Below, one piece after another: positions 34,573 to 46,109 of a DNA stretch of 64,000 bases (its first letter is position 1; every line of letters begins with the position of its first letter). A model generated the notes under the pieces. The model was given only the letters and a program-made list of their open reading frames with translations. It searched no databases and was not told where the DNA came from. The position numbers were made by a program, and so were the translations under genes. This DNA comes from Beverwykella pulmonaria (lineage: Eukaryota > Ascomycota > Dothideomycetes > Pleosporales > Melanommataceae), in contig BCHH01000021.1 in assembly GCA_001599595.1 (NCBI GenBank), positions 360,911 to 424,910 on the forward strand. The letters run 5' to 3'.

Positions 34573-34896
34573 CGCGAGCGCCAGATCCTCATCGTTGCGA
34601 GAGCTGTGAAGTGATAGAATAAAGGCGTGTTTGTAGTTTGGGCGTTTAAGAGTGGAGATGCTGTAGGTGGCTTGGGACTAGCGTCACGCCACTTCCGTAT
34701 TCGCCACACCACGTGCTTGTATCGATCATTCAATGTTTCCACCATGGAAGGACTTGGGGATGCGACCTAAATGACCAACTCCAGTAAAGTATAAATATTT
34801 TTTGGAAAGCATGGAGAGTATAGTAAAGATATACAAATCCTTCTGACCATGTCCTAAAACCGCTTCTCCTACTCAGGCATCTCAAGCTTGCCTAGG
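34573..34896. other. Short spacer between tandem minus-strand genes
   Basis: 324 bases between the CENP-I stop and the proposed Crt10-like start. It must serve as the 3' end of one and the promoter of the other. An upstream minus-strand ATG at 34743-34745 opens a 66-codon frame that is out of phase with the Crt10 start and could be a uORF, but I would not call it a gene. Confidence 0.45.
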
Positions 34897-37509
34897 TTAG
34901 GCAAAAATTTTCAAGTCTGTGGCCGTAGCGAACATCATATCCTTGATGCCACCATGACCTCTTGCCGCTAGATACGTCAAGACATCCACTTTATACCTGT
35001 CCCAATCAATATTAACTCCATGATTCTTTCCCAGTGCCGCTAGCGAGAGTTGCGATACTGGACCTTTGTGCCAGTTCACATGATCTCGGTCTAATCCTTG
35101 CTTTTGAATTTCGGCATCTTCCCGGCGCCTCCAGGCAGCCGCTGAGAGCGAAGCAAGCCAAGGGTTATTCGAGAGTCCAAACGATAAGCCGATAGCGTAT
35201 TGACGGTCGATGTTGCTGAGGTATGTATTCAGTGTATCCCTGAGGAGTGGATTGCAGTACAGACCAACGGATTTGTTTTCGGCAACCACAAACGCTCGTG
35301 AGATCCAGATGAGGTGGTAAATATCCCGTAGACACAGGTTAAATGTGTGAGTTATATCTCGAGAGTAATAATCTAAGAGGGGCTTTGGGTGCTTGTCGAA
35401 GGCATTCTTGTAATTTCCGATTACACCGCAGATCCGTGAAAGTGTCGTCGTCGAAGTATCCTGCATCAATAAATAGGTGAGATACAGTGGAGGAAGCATG
35501 ATTGGAACGCTGTCTGGCTTCGACGAGGAGGAGACAAGCTCGTAAAACGATAGAATCGAAGATATCAGGGAGGAACCAGAGCCCGCTGGCAGAGAAAGAA
35601 TCAGCGACAAAGACATATTAGCCACGTGTGTGACTAAGTCATTGAGAATCTTCTGGTTGCCCGACGTCAGAGCAGGCTGAGCTTGGTTTGGATGAGATGA
35701 TTGAGCAGAGGAGACTTGATGCATCCATTGTCGTACAAGGCTTGTGTAGAACAGGACTATTTTGTTGTATGCCTCTGTATTTGAAGCCGCAAGTGCCCTT
35801 TCCGCAGGACCGAAGAATTTCGCGTATGCATCTATGATCATTAATAGAATGCTCTATACCCTCGGACACGTCCGAGACTAACCTTGGAAGGGTTGAACGG
35901 GAATGTAGCAGAGCAGACCAAGTATTGCGTCTACGTCACGAAGACCATCCCAAACTGGAAGATATCCTTCGAGAAACGATACTACTATGGGTAGAAGAGT
36001 CTATAAATTGTCAGCCTAGCGGTGCGTACAAGTCGGAGGCGGTGGCCACCTTGGTGTATCGTGTCTGCCTACGGAGTCCGTCAAGGATATCAGTTAGGTA
36101 AGCAGAAGTTGGTTTACCCGTCTTTGCTTCCGTATACTCCTCATCAAGATATTTGTGGAGCCAAAGGTTGACTCTTGCTGTGTTCATTTCCGAAGGCCTC
36201 AACAGCATATATTTCTGCAAGAGCGGATCGGCAAGAAACGATATCAGCTGACCCGGAGGATCTATCCTGTCTAGCATCTCAACGAAGTCCTCCACATTAT
36301 CGATCTCTTCTAGCGTTACCGACGTCTAGCCCGGTTAGCGGCTGACTATAGCCTATAGACTTCACGAGTTTACCTCATTAGCATGGAAGGTATGCACTTC
36401 GGGGATAACCGACCCCTTGCTTCTCTTTGGTCCATTCCTTAACACTTTGAAGCCTCTGTGTTGCTCAAAGGTGGACTCATGTTCTACAGTACTAGCTTCT
36501 TGTACTGCAAGAAGCCTCGTCTTCCACTCAGTGTCAAGCCGCTGGTTAAGTCAGCAATTGCCCAAGGATTGTGCGACGAAAACGAAAAAGGTTGACAACA
36601 TGTATGGAGTTGCACCGAAACCATGTACAACATTACTCACTGGGGGAAAGGAGTTCCGGGTGGTCGAGATATCTCTGAGGCTATGAATTCTAAGGACAAT
36701 GTCGGGGTAGTAATCCTGGTAAACGCGGAGAAGACCTTGGAGTGCAGGTTCGTTGCCAAGACTACGGGAGAGCTCGAGACTTCAATCATGTTAGCAACCG
36801 CGACGTCAAGGTTATCAGAGTGGGAGTGCATTGTACTTACAGTTGCTGTATTCTGAATCGTTGCACATGCTTCCGGCGAGTTATCAGGGATAGGAGATGA
36901 CACAATGAGGTCCTGTTACACTTAGCGCAGGGAGCATATGCTGGATGTCGGAAACACGTGCCTGATACTGATCATATCAAGCATGCCAAAGAGCACGCGA
37001 TACAGACGAGACAGTACTGTTGGATCTTCGATGATTTCACGCACTATGATAAGCCACTTCACGAGGCCGTTTTGTGTGCCTGGGGAAGGCTTGCCCTTTC
37101 CTTGGCCGAGCCCCCCGACGACAGTGATCACGACATCTGCGGGCACCCGCTGTGAAGGATACAAGTTCTTGATCAATGTGGTTACGCTTGTCTGGTTCAA
37201 TTCGGTTTTTCTCGACACGATTTGTACAACCCTTCGGAGGTTGTCCTTTTCGAGTCCTTGGTCAAACGCGTAGCGGCAAATGGCATCAACGACACCAGAA
37301 ACCTTGACCGTTCTCTGCTTATCGGGAGTTCTAGATGCTGTACCCCGTAGTAAGCATCATGGCCCCGTACACAGCAGAAGACTAACCATTCTCCAGAGCT
37401 TCCACCGAGTCTTGTATACCGGTAGGCTCTCCTGCGACCGCGTCAGTGGAGGGTGGGAGAGAAAATCAGAAAAGGTCAGGCCCGTACTGGCATCGGTGAC
37501 GGGAGGCAT
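34897..37509 (-). CDS. mis6: Mis6/CENP-I inner kinetochore protein
   Basis: Nine exons on the minus strand: 37488-37509, 37387-37431, 36962-37337, 36841-36912, 36641-36779, 36374-36541, 36050-36325, 35883-36000 and 34897-35831. All phases agree, giving 716 residues. The conserved Mis6 order is present: QRTVKVSGVVDAICRYAF, TTLIKNLYPSQRVPADVV, GLGQGKGKPS, LCHLLSLITRRKHVQRFRI, LLRVYQDYYPDIV, PLLQKYMLLRPSE, FLEGYLPVWDG and DAYAKFFGPAER. CENP-I (Ctf3 in budding yeast, Mis6 in fission yeast) is a helical-repeat subunit of the constitutive centromere-associated network and helps load centromeric histone H3. The length matches fungal homologues. The third intron (36913-36961) uses a GC donor. First and second coding exons are only 22 and 45 bases. 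Confidence 0.92.
36913..36961 (-). other. GC-AG intron in the CENP-I gene
   Basis: On the minus strand the exon ends ATCAG and the intron starts GCACGT and ends TAACAG. The join gives SIRTSLCHLLSLITRR, matching the family. Nearby GT dinucleotides either change the frame or introduce a stop. Confidence 0.72.
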
Positions 37510-39287
37510 CACGTTACTCTTTTCCTGCACGCAGTGAGACAATGGTCAGCAGTGCAGTGCAGTGTAGAGGTGCTCGTCGCATCACCCGGGGGTTACTATT
37601 TACATCGCAAGAGTGCGGCTAGCCGCACGGAGGCATCTAAGCGAGCATTCCCCAGCTGTTCCTGCCCGCGGCAGCGGCCATTCCTCCACACGACACGTTT
37701 TGTGGCACTCTGTGCCCTCCTCCGTCGCATCTCACCTCTCCTGCACATGGCCGCCTAGTTGCTGCCACCATCGCAAATGCCACCACAGCGCAGCAACTTG
37801 CCGCGCTCCATGGCCGCGGTCGGCTGGCGCTGGTCAGCATCGCTGCAACGCACATCATTGTCTGCCCGCTCGTTCATAGGCGCCCAATTGCTGCACTATA
37901 CAGTATCCTGCAGGAGTCACTTGCATCCTGCTTGCATGGCCTTTCGGTCACTGGGCGCCATCGCGGCCTTCGCTCTTCGCCGAAAGCTTCCATAGAGCGT
38001 CTCGATTGCCACGTTACACAACAAGCATCGATTGATAGTCTCATGTCGGATGGCGCACCCGCTGTTGCTTCCCCCCCCGGCCTGAGTGGCCCCAGCCCTC
38101 GTACGCTCAGCGATCAACTTGCAACGGCCTTTGGCATTATCTGCAGAACTGGCTCAAATCGTCACGACCCCCGCGCACCATACATATGGCGGGTATCTGC
38201 ATCAGCTCTGAACCCGGGTTTTGGGCTGCCTGCGCCGACTCTACTGGTCTGCTCTCCGGCCTGTCATCTGTTAATGTCGTCTCTCATCCCGTTGCGCGTC
38301 GGCCAAGGGGGTCACTTCGGTCATGAGGATCTCCACTCTCCTCGATCACACCAGCGTATACGGTCCTCAGCTTTGCAACTTCGTCCCATGTTTCATTTTC
38401 AAGCCCGACTTTGCATGTGAATTAACAAAGTTGCCACCGTGGACAGAAGCTGCCCCTGTTCGTGGTTTGTTTGGTACCCAACATCCCACCTTCTTCGTCA
38501 CCAGCCCGACCACTGCCTGCTGAATTCGGAATCCTCTTGTGCAACCGCGCCGAATTGGAACGTTCATGCCGTGTGTGTGTGTGTGTGTCAGCAGTACTCG
38601 GGCTTGGGAAGGCACCGCCCTGCAGCCTGCTATCCACTGGGCGCGTGCAGTCTCTTGCTTCTTTTATCGGCTCATGGTACATACAAGCCCAAGATCTTGT
38701 ACTACCTTTTCTCCATCTCTCATGCCGTAGCACCATTAACATCACCTTCAGTATTATTGTCATTATATATGGAGAAGCTCTTCCTTAATTAACACCACGG
38801 ACCAGAAGATATCGCAGGAAGCATCATTAGGATCACGGCCCAGTGTGCGGTCCGCCAACACTTAATACATCACCTTTCCCCAACGACTCGTTGGATTGAG
38901 GCTGATGTCTCTGGATCCTAGAGTCTTTCCCCTCTGTTCTTTATTGTATTTGAAACACTTCACATTGTCATATTGCTTCATCCTCTAGAGGCGATACCCT
39001 TTCGGGCTCGGTCGTGTGTTTAGGAGACTCCTTGAGGCAAGCAATTCTGACTCCGCGCCTCGATCCATTGTCTGGCATCCAATACATAATCCAAGGATTT
39101 CTAGGCAAATGCAAAGACTGATCGTCTGCAGTATTAATTGCCGCCGCACAGGTCAAAAAGGACCCACTGCCGGTGAAGACTAGCTTCTCTTCGTCATCAC
39201 TTCTGGGTTAGAATCTCGCCCCCAGTGCTATATCATATCCGAATTCTCTCCCATCTGCATTGAAAAGGCGTCACCTTCCGCATCATC
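37510..39287. other. Intergenic region
   Basis: About 1.8 kb upstream of both the CENP-I gene and the following plus-strand gene, so it is a divergent promoter region. Open frames in it (up to 162 codons) are compositionally unlike proteins. A (GT)9 microsatellite lies at 38571-38588. Confidence 0.5.
38571..38588. repeat. (GT)9 microsatellite
   Basis: Nine perfect GT units in intergenic DNA. Confidence 0.9.
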
Positions 39288-39926
39288 ATGGGCGAACGCA
39301 AAGTCAGACCCTCCTCCAAGTCGACCAAATCCCGCTCTACACACCCCCGCAAAATGGCGAGCCCAACTCCTGGGGTTGTGAGCCTAACCGCAAGCCTTCG
39401 GAGCACCTCTACCAGTGCAACAATTGTGCGATGTCCCTCGGCGACTCTCAGCCGACTTCGACACCTGAACGAGGCCGAAATCATCACCCTCTTCACGCCA
39501 TTCGTTCCGCATCCTCCTCTAACCACACTGGCTACGAATATGGATCCCTTCGAGCCCCTAGGGAGGTCACTCCCAAGACAGGTACGACATGTTCCATACC
39601 GTCTAGACAGCGGTATGACGGAATACCATACCGACTTCCTCCCCACGAGTGGAGCGGTTTTGGTAGTGGTGTGTTCTACCGAGAACGTCATCAACCACAA
39701 CGATCAAGCTTTCAAACAACAAATCAAGTTTGCCAGGAACATCGCAAAGAAGGTCGAAGAGAGCAAGGCTCTGGGCGACGCACCTGTCTTTCTTCTACTC
39801 GTCACCAACGGCGCAGCAAGCCAGGTCCACGAAGCCGAATTGAGCGACTTCCCAGCGCTGATCGCCTGCGACAACTACACTCCGGATGCTCTGAAGGCTG
39901 TGGTACACCTCGTGTTTGGGATCTGA
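39288..39926 (+). CDS. Protein of unknown function
   Basis: A single exon of 212 residues. The first 40 residues are basic and Ser/Thr/Pro-rich and could be disordered or a targeting region. The second half looks like a small globular alpha/beta domain: SGAVLVVVCSTENVI (strand), an amphipathic helix QQIKFARNIAKKVEES, APVFLLLVTNGAA (strand), then DFPALIACDNYTPDALKAVVHLV. Alternating strands and helices recall flavodoxin-like or VWA-like folds, but I cannot identify a family and name no function. A longer overlapping frame (39260-40060) is less protein-like and was set aside. A GAAGGTCGAAGAG-type core is not preceded by any clear promoter element. Confidence 0.6.
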   Translation: MGERKVRPSSKSTKSRSTHPRKMASPTPGVVSLTASLRSTSTSATIVRCPSATLSRLRHLNEAEIITLFTPFVPHPPLTTLATNMDPFEPLGRSLPRQVRHVPYRLDSGMTEYHTDFLPTSGAVLVVVCSTENVINHNDQAFKQQIKFARNIAKKVEESKALGDAPVFLLLVTNGAASQVHEAELSDFPALIACDNYTPDALKAVVHLVFGI

Positions 39927-40944
39927 GTTCAAGAACACATACATCAATGAAAAAAGGGCGGATATCGGAACTTATGGATATAATAGCGACGACACGTACT
40001 AGAGCCTGGAGCTCTCCGGTATCGATGGACGGACAAATATCTACCTCTTGTAGGATATAATTGATCTCCCTAGATCGCTCCCTCTTCCTAATTTGGGTTA
40101 TGTTCATCTTTCGATCTTCTGCTACACATAATATAGGGAGGGCACATAGCATTGCGGTCCTTGTATGATATGGTTCCCTTCTGTCGACATTCCGGGGCTT
40201 CTTTTCCATTGTATGTGTCTTCCGTAGCATTCATCCACCCATCTCTTATCCGGCCCCCATATTTGTATAGCTTGTCTCGTCATCGGACGTCCGCTTTAGT
40301 ACAGGTTGATACCTCCCCCTGTATCTATCAATTATGCCGATCCCTGACTCCGAGAGCTTGGATCCGAGTCGCGTATCACAGATCAAATTCCAAATAATAT
40401 GGTAGCTAATCAAGTGGAATTGATGTGTTTAGTGATTCGAGCGCGCCCATTGAACCGCCTTGATGGCTGGGTAGAGTGCTTTCCTCATCGGGACGTCGCG
40501 CAAGACGGATTGAGGCAGAGCCTGTGTAACGGCCGAGGTTCGCACGAGAGACGCGTTTCATAGATTACAGGGCGCCTTCGCTGTCAAGAATGGGGTGATT
40601 GTGTGATAAAGGACATTAAGATTAAGTCTATGAGTATGTGACTGTGGTGGGCCGGAGGAGGAACTGCCCGTCCAAAGCCTCACTCCTCCCGAATGACGGA
40701 TGACAAACGCCGATCCATGCAATTATTATAACGCTCGACGCCTAAAGCGCACATACAAGTGTAGGTATGGGTATCTCCGAGCTATGGAGCTGGATGCTCA
40801 ATTATCCCAAGCGACAATGCGAACAAGACAACTGTTGTATACATCCGCTTCCCTCAAACCTCCTAGTATACCAACCATGCGTTCATATATATCCCATTCC
40901 TCCCTCTCACATCACACACGTTCTTGCCCCCCATCTACCATCCT
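39927..40944. other. Convergent 3' intergenic region
   Basis: About 1 kb between the unknown protein gene and the small membrane protein gene on the other strand. No gene is supported. Confidence 0.5.
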
Positions 40945-41495
40945 TCATGCATCCATCAGGCCCCTCCCTGCCCCAGCTAACGCCCCACCAACACTCGCCT
41001 GCCCATGATGATGCCCCGCATCCTTGACAAACTGCGTCGCGGATGATAGAACCTGGTGCGCGGCATGATTCGCAGAGTTCAGCGTCTCCTCGTCGCCCGA
41101 AAAGTAGTAGAACATGCGCTTTGTTACGATGAAGATGTGCTCTGGCAGGTAGAGAGAGGCAGCAATTATAAGGAGGGAGAGGATGAGGAAAAGGATTGAA
41201 TCTGTAGTTCTTGCATTAGCGTAGTTCAATTGTTTGGTGCATGTGAGGATTGTGGAGGATATAGGGGGATTGGGGAGGAGAGGAGAGGAGAAGAGAGAGA
41301 GGGGGAAAGGGAAGCAGTACTAAAAATGAACTTTTCAGTCCCCGTAAGCATGTACAGCGAGAATGTGACTTCGTATTGGTAGCGCTTGCGCTGCAGCCAG
41401 CGGAGCAGTGAGGACGGGTACAGCATTGCGGTGAGGAGGAGCGCGGAGGCCGCGGATAGGAGGAGGATGGTGGATACGGATGCCGAGTCGAGCAT
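40945..41495 (-). CDS. Small two-helix membrane protein, resembling serine palmitoyltransferase small subunit
   Basis: Two exons on the minus strand (41321-41495 and 40945-41201) with a 119-base intron encode 143 residues. The ATG at 41495 is preferred to the near-cognate codon two codons upstream. There is an N-terminal membrane segment (ILLLSAASALLLTAMLYP), then RKRYQYEVTFSLYMLTGTEKFIFNSILFLILSLLIIAASLYLPEHI, here described as consecutive pieces: YEVTFSLYMLT, EKFIFNSILF and ASLYLPEHI. The pattern of a loop with Glu-Lys/Trp-Glu, a Phe-Asn before a helix, and a PxHI/PEHI end is that of the ssSPT-like family, which stimulates the first step of sphingolipid synthesis in the ER. The extra N-terminal helix and the Ala/Gly/His-rich tail are not part of that core. 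Assignment is by pattern only. Confidence 0.6.
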
Positions 41496-41842
41496 TGTCA
41501 ATTCTTTCGTCTGGGGATTTGCGGGCGGAAGCGGGGAGGAGACTTTCTGGTGGGTTCGGGAGCGTTGTTGAGCAGGCTCGGAGTTGAGGAGTGGGAAGCT
41601 GGAGATTCAAATTATGAGATGCGTGATGGGATGAAGGGGCTAATTTAATTATGACTGCTCCCGATCGGCGCGCCTGCTCCGGAGCCACACGGCTTTGCGG
41701 TGGGCAGGCAGCAGGTCAGCGGCTTTGGAGAGCGAGCCTTGAGATTGCTTTATTGCTCAAGAGCCGCAATCGAGCGTTTCATCCACCATGCTATCATGAA
41801 GCCCCGGCTATCCAATTTGTCCCTTGACACGCTACCCTCACA
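41496..41842. promoter_or_regulatory. Divergent promoter region
   Basis: 347 bases between the start codons of the small membrane protein gene (minus) and the release factor gene (plus). It must contain both promoters. No clear TATA element is visible. Confidence 0.4.
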
Positions 41843-42388
41843 ATGCCGCGGCTCTCTCCTGTTCTCCAGCTCCCACCTCTCCTCCGCCACGCCCTCTACA
41901 ACCCCACCCTCCGCCAGACAAATGTAGCAGTACAATTACGCCTACAGGCCTTCACAACCTCTCCCCACGCTCCCGCCAAAAATCTCCCTCCCCGCCGGGT
42001 AATCCACGACTGGGAGATCGAAGAGAACTTCCTCAAGGGCAGCGGACCCGGCGGCCAAAAAATCAACAAGACCTCCTCCGCGGTGCAACTCAAGCACCTC
42101 GCCACTGGTATCGTAGTCAAGTACCAAGATACGCGGAGTCGGAGCTTGAATCGGAAGAATGCGAGAAAGATTCTGGGCGAGAAGCTCGAGGAGTTGGAGA
42201 AGGGCGATGAGAGTAGAGTGAGGGTTAAGGCGAGGGAGATGAGTAGGAAGAAGGCAAGTTCGATGAAGAAGAAAAGGAGGAAGTATAGGAAGGCTGAGGT
42301 GGAGAATGGGAAGGACAGTGAGGTGGTGGATACTGCGGAGGGTGTTGCGGAGGAGGCTCACGCTGAACGCGCTAGGAAGGCGGGATGA
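41843..42388 (+). CDS. Mitochondrial GGQ-type release factor (MTRFR/Rso55-like)
   Basis: A single exon of 181 residues. A mitochondrial presequence rich in Leu, Arg and Ser (about 1-45) precedes the release-factor domain with ENFLKGSGPGGQKINKTS (about 62-79), which contains the catalytic GGQ, and the following SSAVQLKHLATGIVVKYQDTR block. The C-terminal third is very basic (RKKASSMKKKRRKYRK) and ends in an acidic tail. Human MTRFR (C12orf65) and yeast Rso55 share this small architecture, without codon-recognition domains, and act in rescue of stalled mitochondrial ribosomes and peptide release from peptidyl-tRNA on large subunits. Rescue function here is by homology. Length is typical. Confidence 0.92.
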   Translation: MPRLSPVLQLPPLLRHALYNPTLRQTNVAVQLRLQAFTTSPHAPAKNLPPRRVIHDWEIEENFLKGSGPGGQKINKTSSAVQLKHLATGIVVKYQDTRSRSLNRKNARKILGEKLEELEKGDESRVRVKAREMSRKKASSMKKKRRKYRKAEVENGKDSEVVDTAEGVAEEAHAERARKAG

Positions 42389-45300
42389 GCGACGACGCAT
42401 AGACATACAAGCACATTATTACAGGTGTATTTGTGGCTTGTAGCTAGGAGCTAGGAGCCAGGAGCAGAGCAGTACTCGCGATGAGGGCGTCCTCTTCGCA
42501 CGCGGCGTTGGGTGTCATGGGCTTGACTTGCCGATGCAGAGGCAGCGACATCGCAAACAGCAAGCAACATCAAGACAGCAGCAAGTCAGTTTGCTCGCAC
42601 GCATACTTCATAGATGGAACAGCAAGTTACTATGACATGTCTATCCAAGTGATGAAATATTTAATCCGTAGCTAAACATGGCGGGCCTCAATCCCACAAA
42701 CAATTTCGCCTAGCTTCACCCGCATCCAGCACGTGTCATCACAAACCTTGCATCCTTCATTGTAGCTCTTCCTCGAAACATCGCAAGCGACGAAATCAAT
42801 GAAAAGTAAAAGTGACTCGATGAGTCGGACCAGCAAAAATTGCGCCGGTGAAGCCCCCGAAGGAGATTCAAAGCAAGACCGCTCCGCGCTGTGCAATGCA
42901 GGCGATCCAGCTTGATAAGCCGAAAGCTTGAGCTCGGTTATCCCAACAAGGTCTATGTTTTGTTAGCAAGACTGAAAAGGTTGCAGTTGGGATGAGGAGT
43001 ACTGACAAGTATGAAGTGGAGGAAGGGGCGGGGAGTGGGCGGACTTTTATACGCAGAAAGGACGCTAGTGGAAGGCTCGTGCGGTAAGCGAGACGGTTGC
43101 CTGGTCGACTGTGAGGCCGGAGACGGGCCGATATTGATGGCGAAGAGGAGCCGAAGTTGTCACTTCGAGGGCTGGACACACTCTTCAAAATGCAAGCTCT
43201 TACGATACAGCAGTCCTCGACCTGCCGAGGTGCCTGTTCCTTGTCTAGAATCGCGGCGCCAGGCAACGGTAACGTCACGGCCTAAAAACCCGGCTTGCCT
43301 CAATTTAACTCCAATCACGAGAGTATACCGCACGCCTTCACTTACCGTTGGACAGACGCAATTCTGGCCTGGGGTCAAGAGAATCCTATTAGTTCTACGT
43401 TGCCCTACTGTATCTACTAGCGTCTTGTAAGGGGTATGTTCTATGAGAAGTGGCAAGTTGCAGCATGGTGGCGTAAGATCTCAGAAGATTATTCCTTTGC
43501 CACATCTAATGGATCGCGTTGTGAAGAAGAATAACTGCTAGACTTCTACAGGGGCGGGCGTTCACTCTGTTCCACTTGCCCCTTCTCTATATCGTCTATA
43601 TAGAAACTACCATTTTGCAAAAGCAATTTAGGGTTTCTGTTATACGCCGTCGTGATTTAAAGTTTCGGTCCATCTCTCCCCAAATTTCCATACAGCTCCT
43701 GTGGTTCTCCGCAGATGCATTTCTGTCAAGCTGCCAATTAATAGAAGGCGGTCGACATGAAGTTTAGTCGCAGATTTAACGCTTACCATGGTGTCAAATT
43801 ATTTAATAGAATAGAATATCCAGCACACCCAGCTCTTTATAAATATAGGATCCTCGTTCTCTCCATCATATGCTTCCAGCCAGTCGTCCCCACCCCTCCT
43901 CAGACACAGCAGTAGTAACTATCCCACGTCCAAGGAGCATAACATGACAGAATACACGGATACCGTAGATTAGGATCAAATCTACCCAACTAGCCACTAT
44001 TGCATCTACCAGAAGGACTTTTACGCTGTTCTGGGGATCCTCTTAGTCACTAAGGTTAGACACGCAGAAGACCAGCAATCAAGAGACAAACCAAACCCAC
44101 CACAACCAGCAAAGGGTGCTCCCTTCATCCAATTCCACTTGTGTCTGCACCTCGCGGTTACATTATGGGTAGGAAGCATCTCCAAACTTTCCCCAGCTTT
44201 CCCCTTCTCACTACACAACTCCGCCTCCAGATCTGGGGTCGCGCCATCGCAGACACAAACGCAGATCCCGCATCTAGCTCTTTAGTTATCCGTTGCATGG
44301 CCCAAGCACCCTGGGTGTAGACGAGTGCACTACCGGCGATTCTCTATGCCAACCACGAGTCTCGCTACGAGGCATCGAAGCACTTCAAGAGTGTCTATAT
44401 GCCCATGAAAGACCGGTCGAACATGCATTTCATCTTCGCTCCCGGGCAGAAGAAGCGGTCTCTGTTCCTCGATCCAGCCATCAAGGGCCCGGCAGAATAC
44501 CCAGCTTGAAGCTGCTAGTGTTCGATCGTGGGTCACTCCGGGCTGCCTGTGCGCTCCACAGGCCAGCCACACCCCGTGCCACTGTCCCAAACCTTCCTTT
44601 GTCTGGCGTCAAGCACCCCCTGGACCTCCTGACGCCGGCTATTACGGCCCGATTCAAGTACCTTCCCTCATCGTCGAAGGCAACCATACCTGCTGTCGGG
44701 AGAAATACCTCATATGGCCATGGGTCCGCACTTTCTCCTCACGCTAAAAGATGTAGCCCTCATAATAGACCCCAAAATGCGGTCCTACGACTCCAATCCA
44801 GAACACGAAACCAGAAATTCGCACACGGAATACCGCTCGCGGGAGAATCTTCACTGGGGTTCAGTTTTCTCGTGACTGACGCCGAGGGCCTGGTGGAAAT
44901 ATGCGAATAGATCTGTTTGGCGCCAATTCTTGCATGAGTGGAAGATGCGTACCCGCCGGCTGGCGGTCGGGCAACATGTGAGAAGTCTGGAGAAGGTTCA
45001 CTTGACCCTGAGTGCGAGATTGCTGCCGGGTCGGGAGATTCGACGTTGATCGGGAGCATGGATTATCAAGCTTCTTGGGATAAGTGGATATCTTCATGGT
45101 GGAGTTGGTGAGGTTTTGGTCCTGTATTGTGCGTACTTTGATTGATTTTATGTGCTTTGGTAAGAATCATCCCATGGAGATAAGAGAGCTGCGATTTTCG
45201 CACTGTTTTCATTCAAGCTCTAGTATTTTTGTTCCTCATTTCATCACATCACCTCTTTACTTAAGCATCTCCTTCACAAAAGCCTTATCCGACACTCCAC

Positions 45301-46109
45301 GACCGTCGACATTGCATCAATACATCTCTCATCTCTCTCTATACCGTACTGCACGTCTCCTATTGTCTAAAATGCTTTCCCCTATGCACCCTACTGCTTG
45401 GCCAACTGTCCCGATCAGCTTTTTTTTTCTCGTTCTTCTTTAACATTTCCCTCAAGATTCACACTGATTTTATTCTAATATATGAATGTCATTTCAAACC
45501 TCGATTTAACTCTCATTTTCGATATATACTACGGCTTCGACCCTTATATACCTTCAAGGCAGAGCCTGAAACGGCTCGCCAACGTTTCCGACCCACCACC
45601 ACCCTTCACGACCACCTTTCGTAACTAAGTGCCCTAGCCTAATCTCGCGCTCGTATTTTCAGAGCGCAGAAATATTGTCAGATGTATTACCGTTGATACG
45701 GTGAGGTTGATGGCCTTTGAATCGTGTTTCCAATCTTGATCCGTAAATTCTCCTGGTCTTCTAAGCCTTTGTCGTCATTGTCGGCATCAATGGATAAAGG
45801 TAGAATTTTTTCCCCGAACGCTTGGAGTAGTAGGAATAGTACAGTAGTCAGTGCCGTTGCAATCACGTTTGTGACTTTCCATAGATGTGTGGAGTGTAAA
45901 TATCGCAGCCCTGCTCCGATTGCTAGAACGAAGCACATCACAACGTGTATCACCATAAAAAACAACGGATTGAGAACTATTCATTTGACATTATATAACA
46001 CCTAGATCCTTTCATCTGTAAAATTCAATCCAGTCCCCATGCATTTTATCCCGCAGGACCCGGAACTCCTGGCTATGTTATGTAATCACCATCCATCCGA
46101 TTTCCTCCC
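42389..46109. other. Gene-poor region
   Basis: About 3.7 kb without a gene I can support. Three open frames are worth naming. One on the minus strand at 42672-42896 ends in a cysteine-bearing segment (CKVCDDTCW). One on the plus strand at 44293-44910 has 205 codons but no motif and a composition unlike proteins. One on the minus strand at 45687-45965 encodes 92 residues with two hydrophobic segments (MVIHVVMCFVLAIGAGL and IATALTTVLFLLLQAFG) and an acidic tail, and might be an exon of a small membrane protein. The stretch 45200-45480 is strongly pyrimidine-rich. I see no transposon genes. Confidence 0.45.

Noticed and set aside
39260..40060. A 266-codon plus-strand frame overlapping the unknown protein gene
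   Set aside because: Its product is rich in Arg, Ser, His and Pro with no hydrophobic core, while the overlapping 212-residue frame shows clear strand and helix pattern.
42672..42896. A small cysteine-bearing minus-strand frame, possible small secreted protein
   Set aside because: No signal peptide at its start and the cysteines cluster in one short segment. Not enough to call a gene.
44293..44910. A 205-codon plus-strand frame
   Set aside because: No motif, no start context, and composition like translated non-coding DNA. Competing minus-strand frames in the same place are equally poor.
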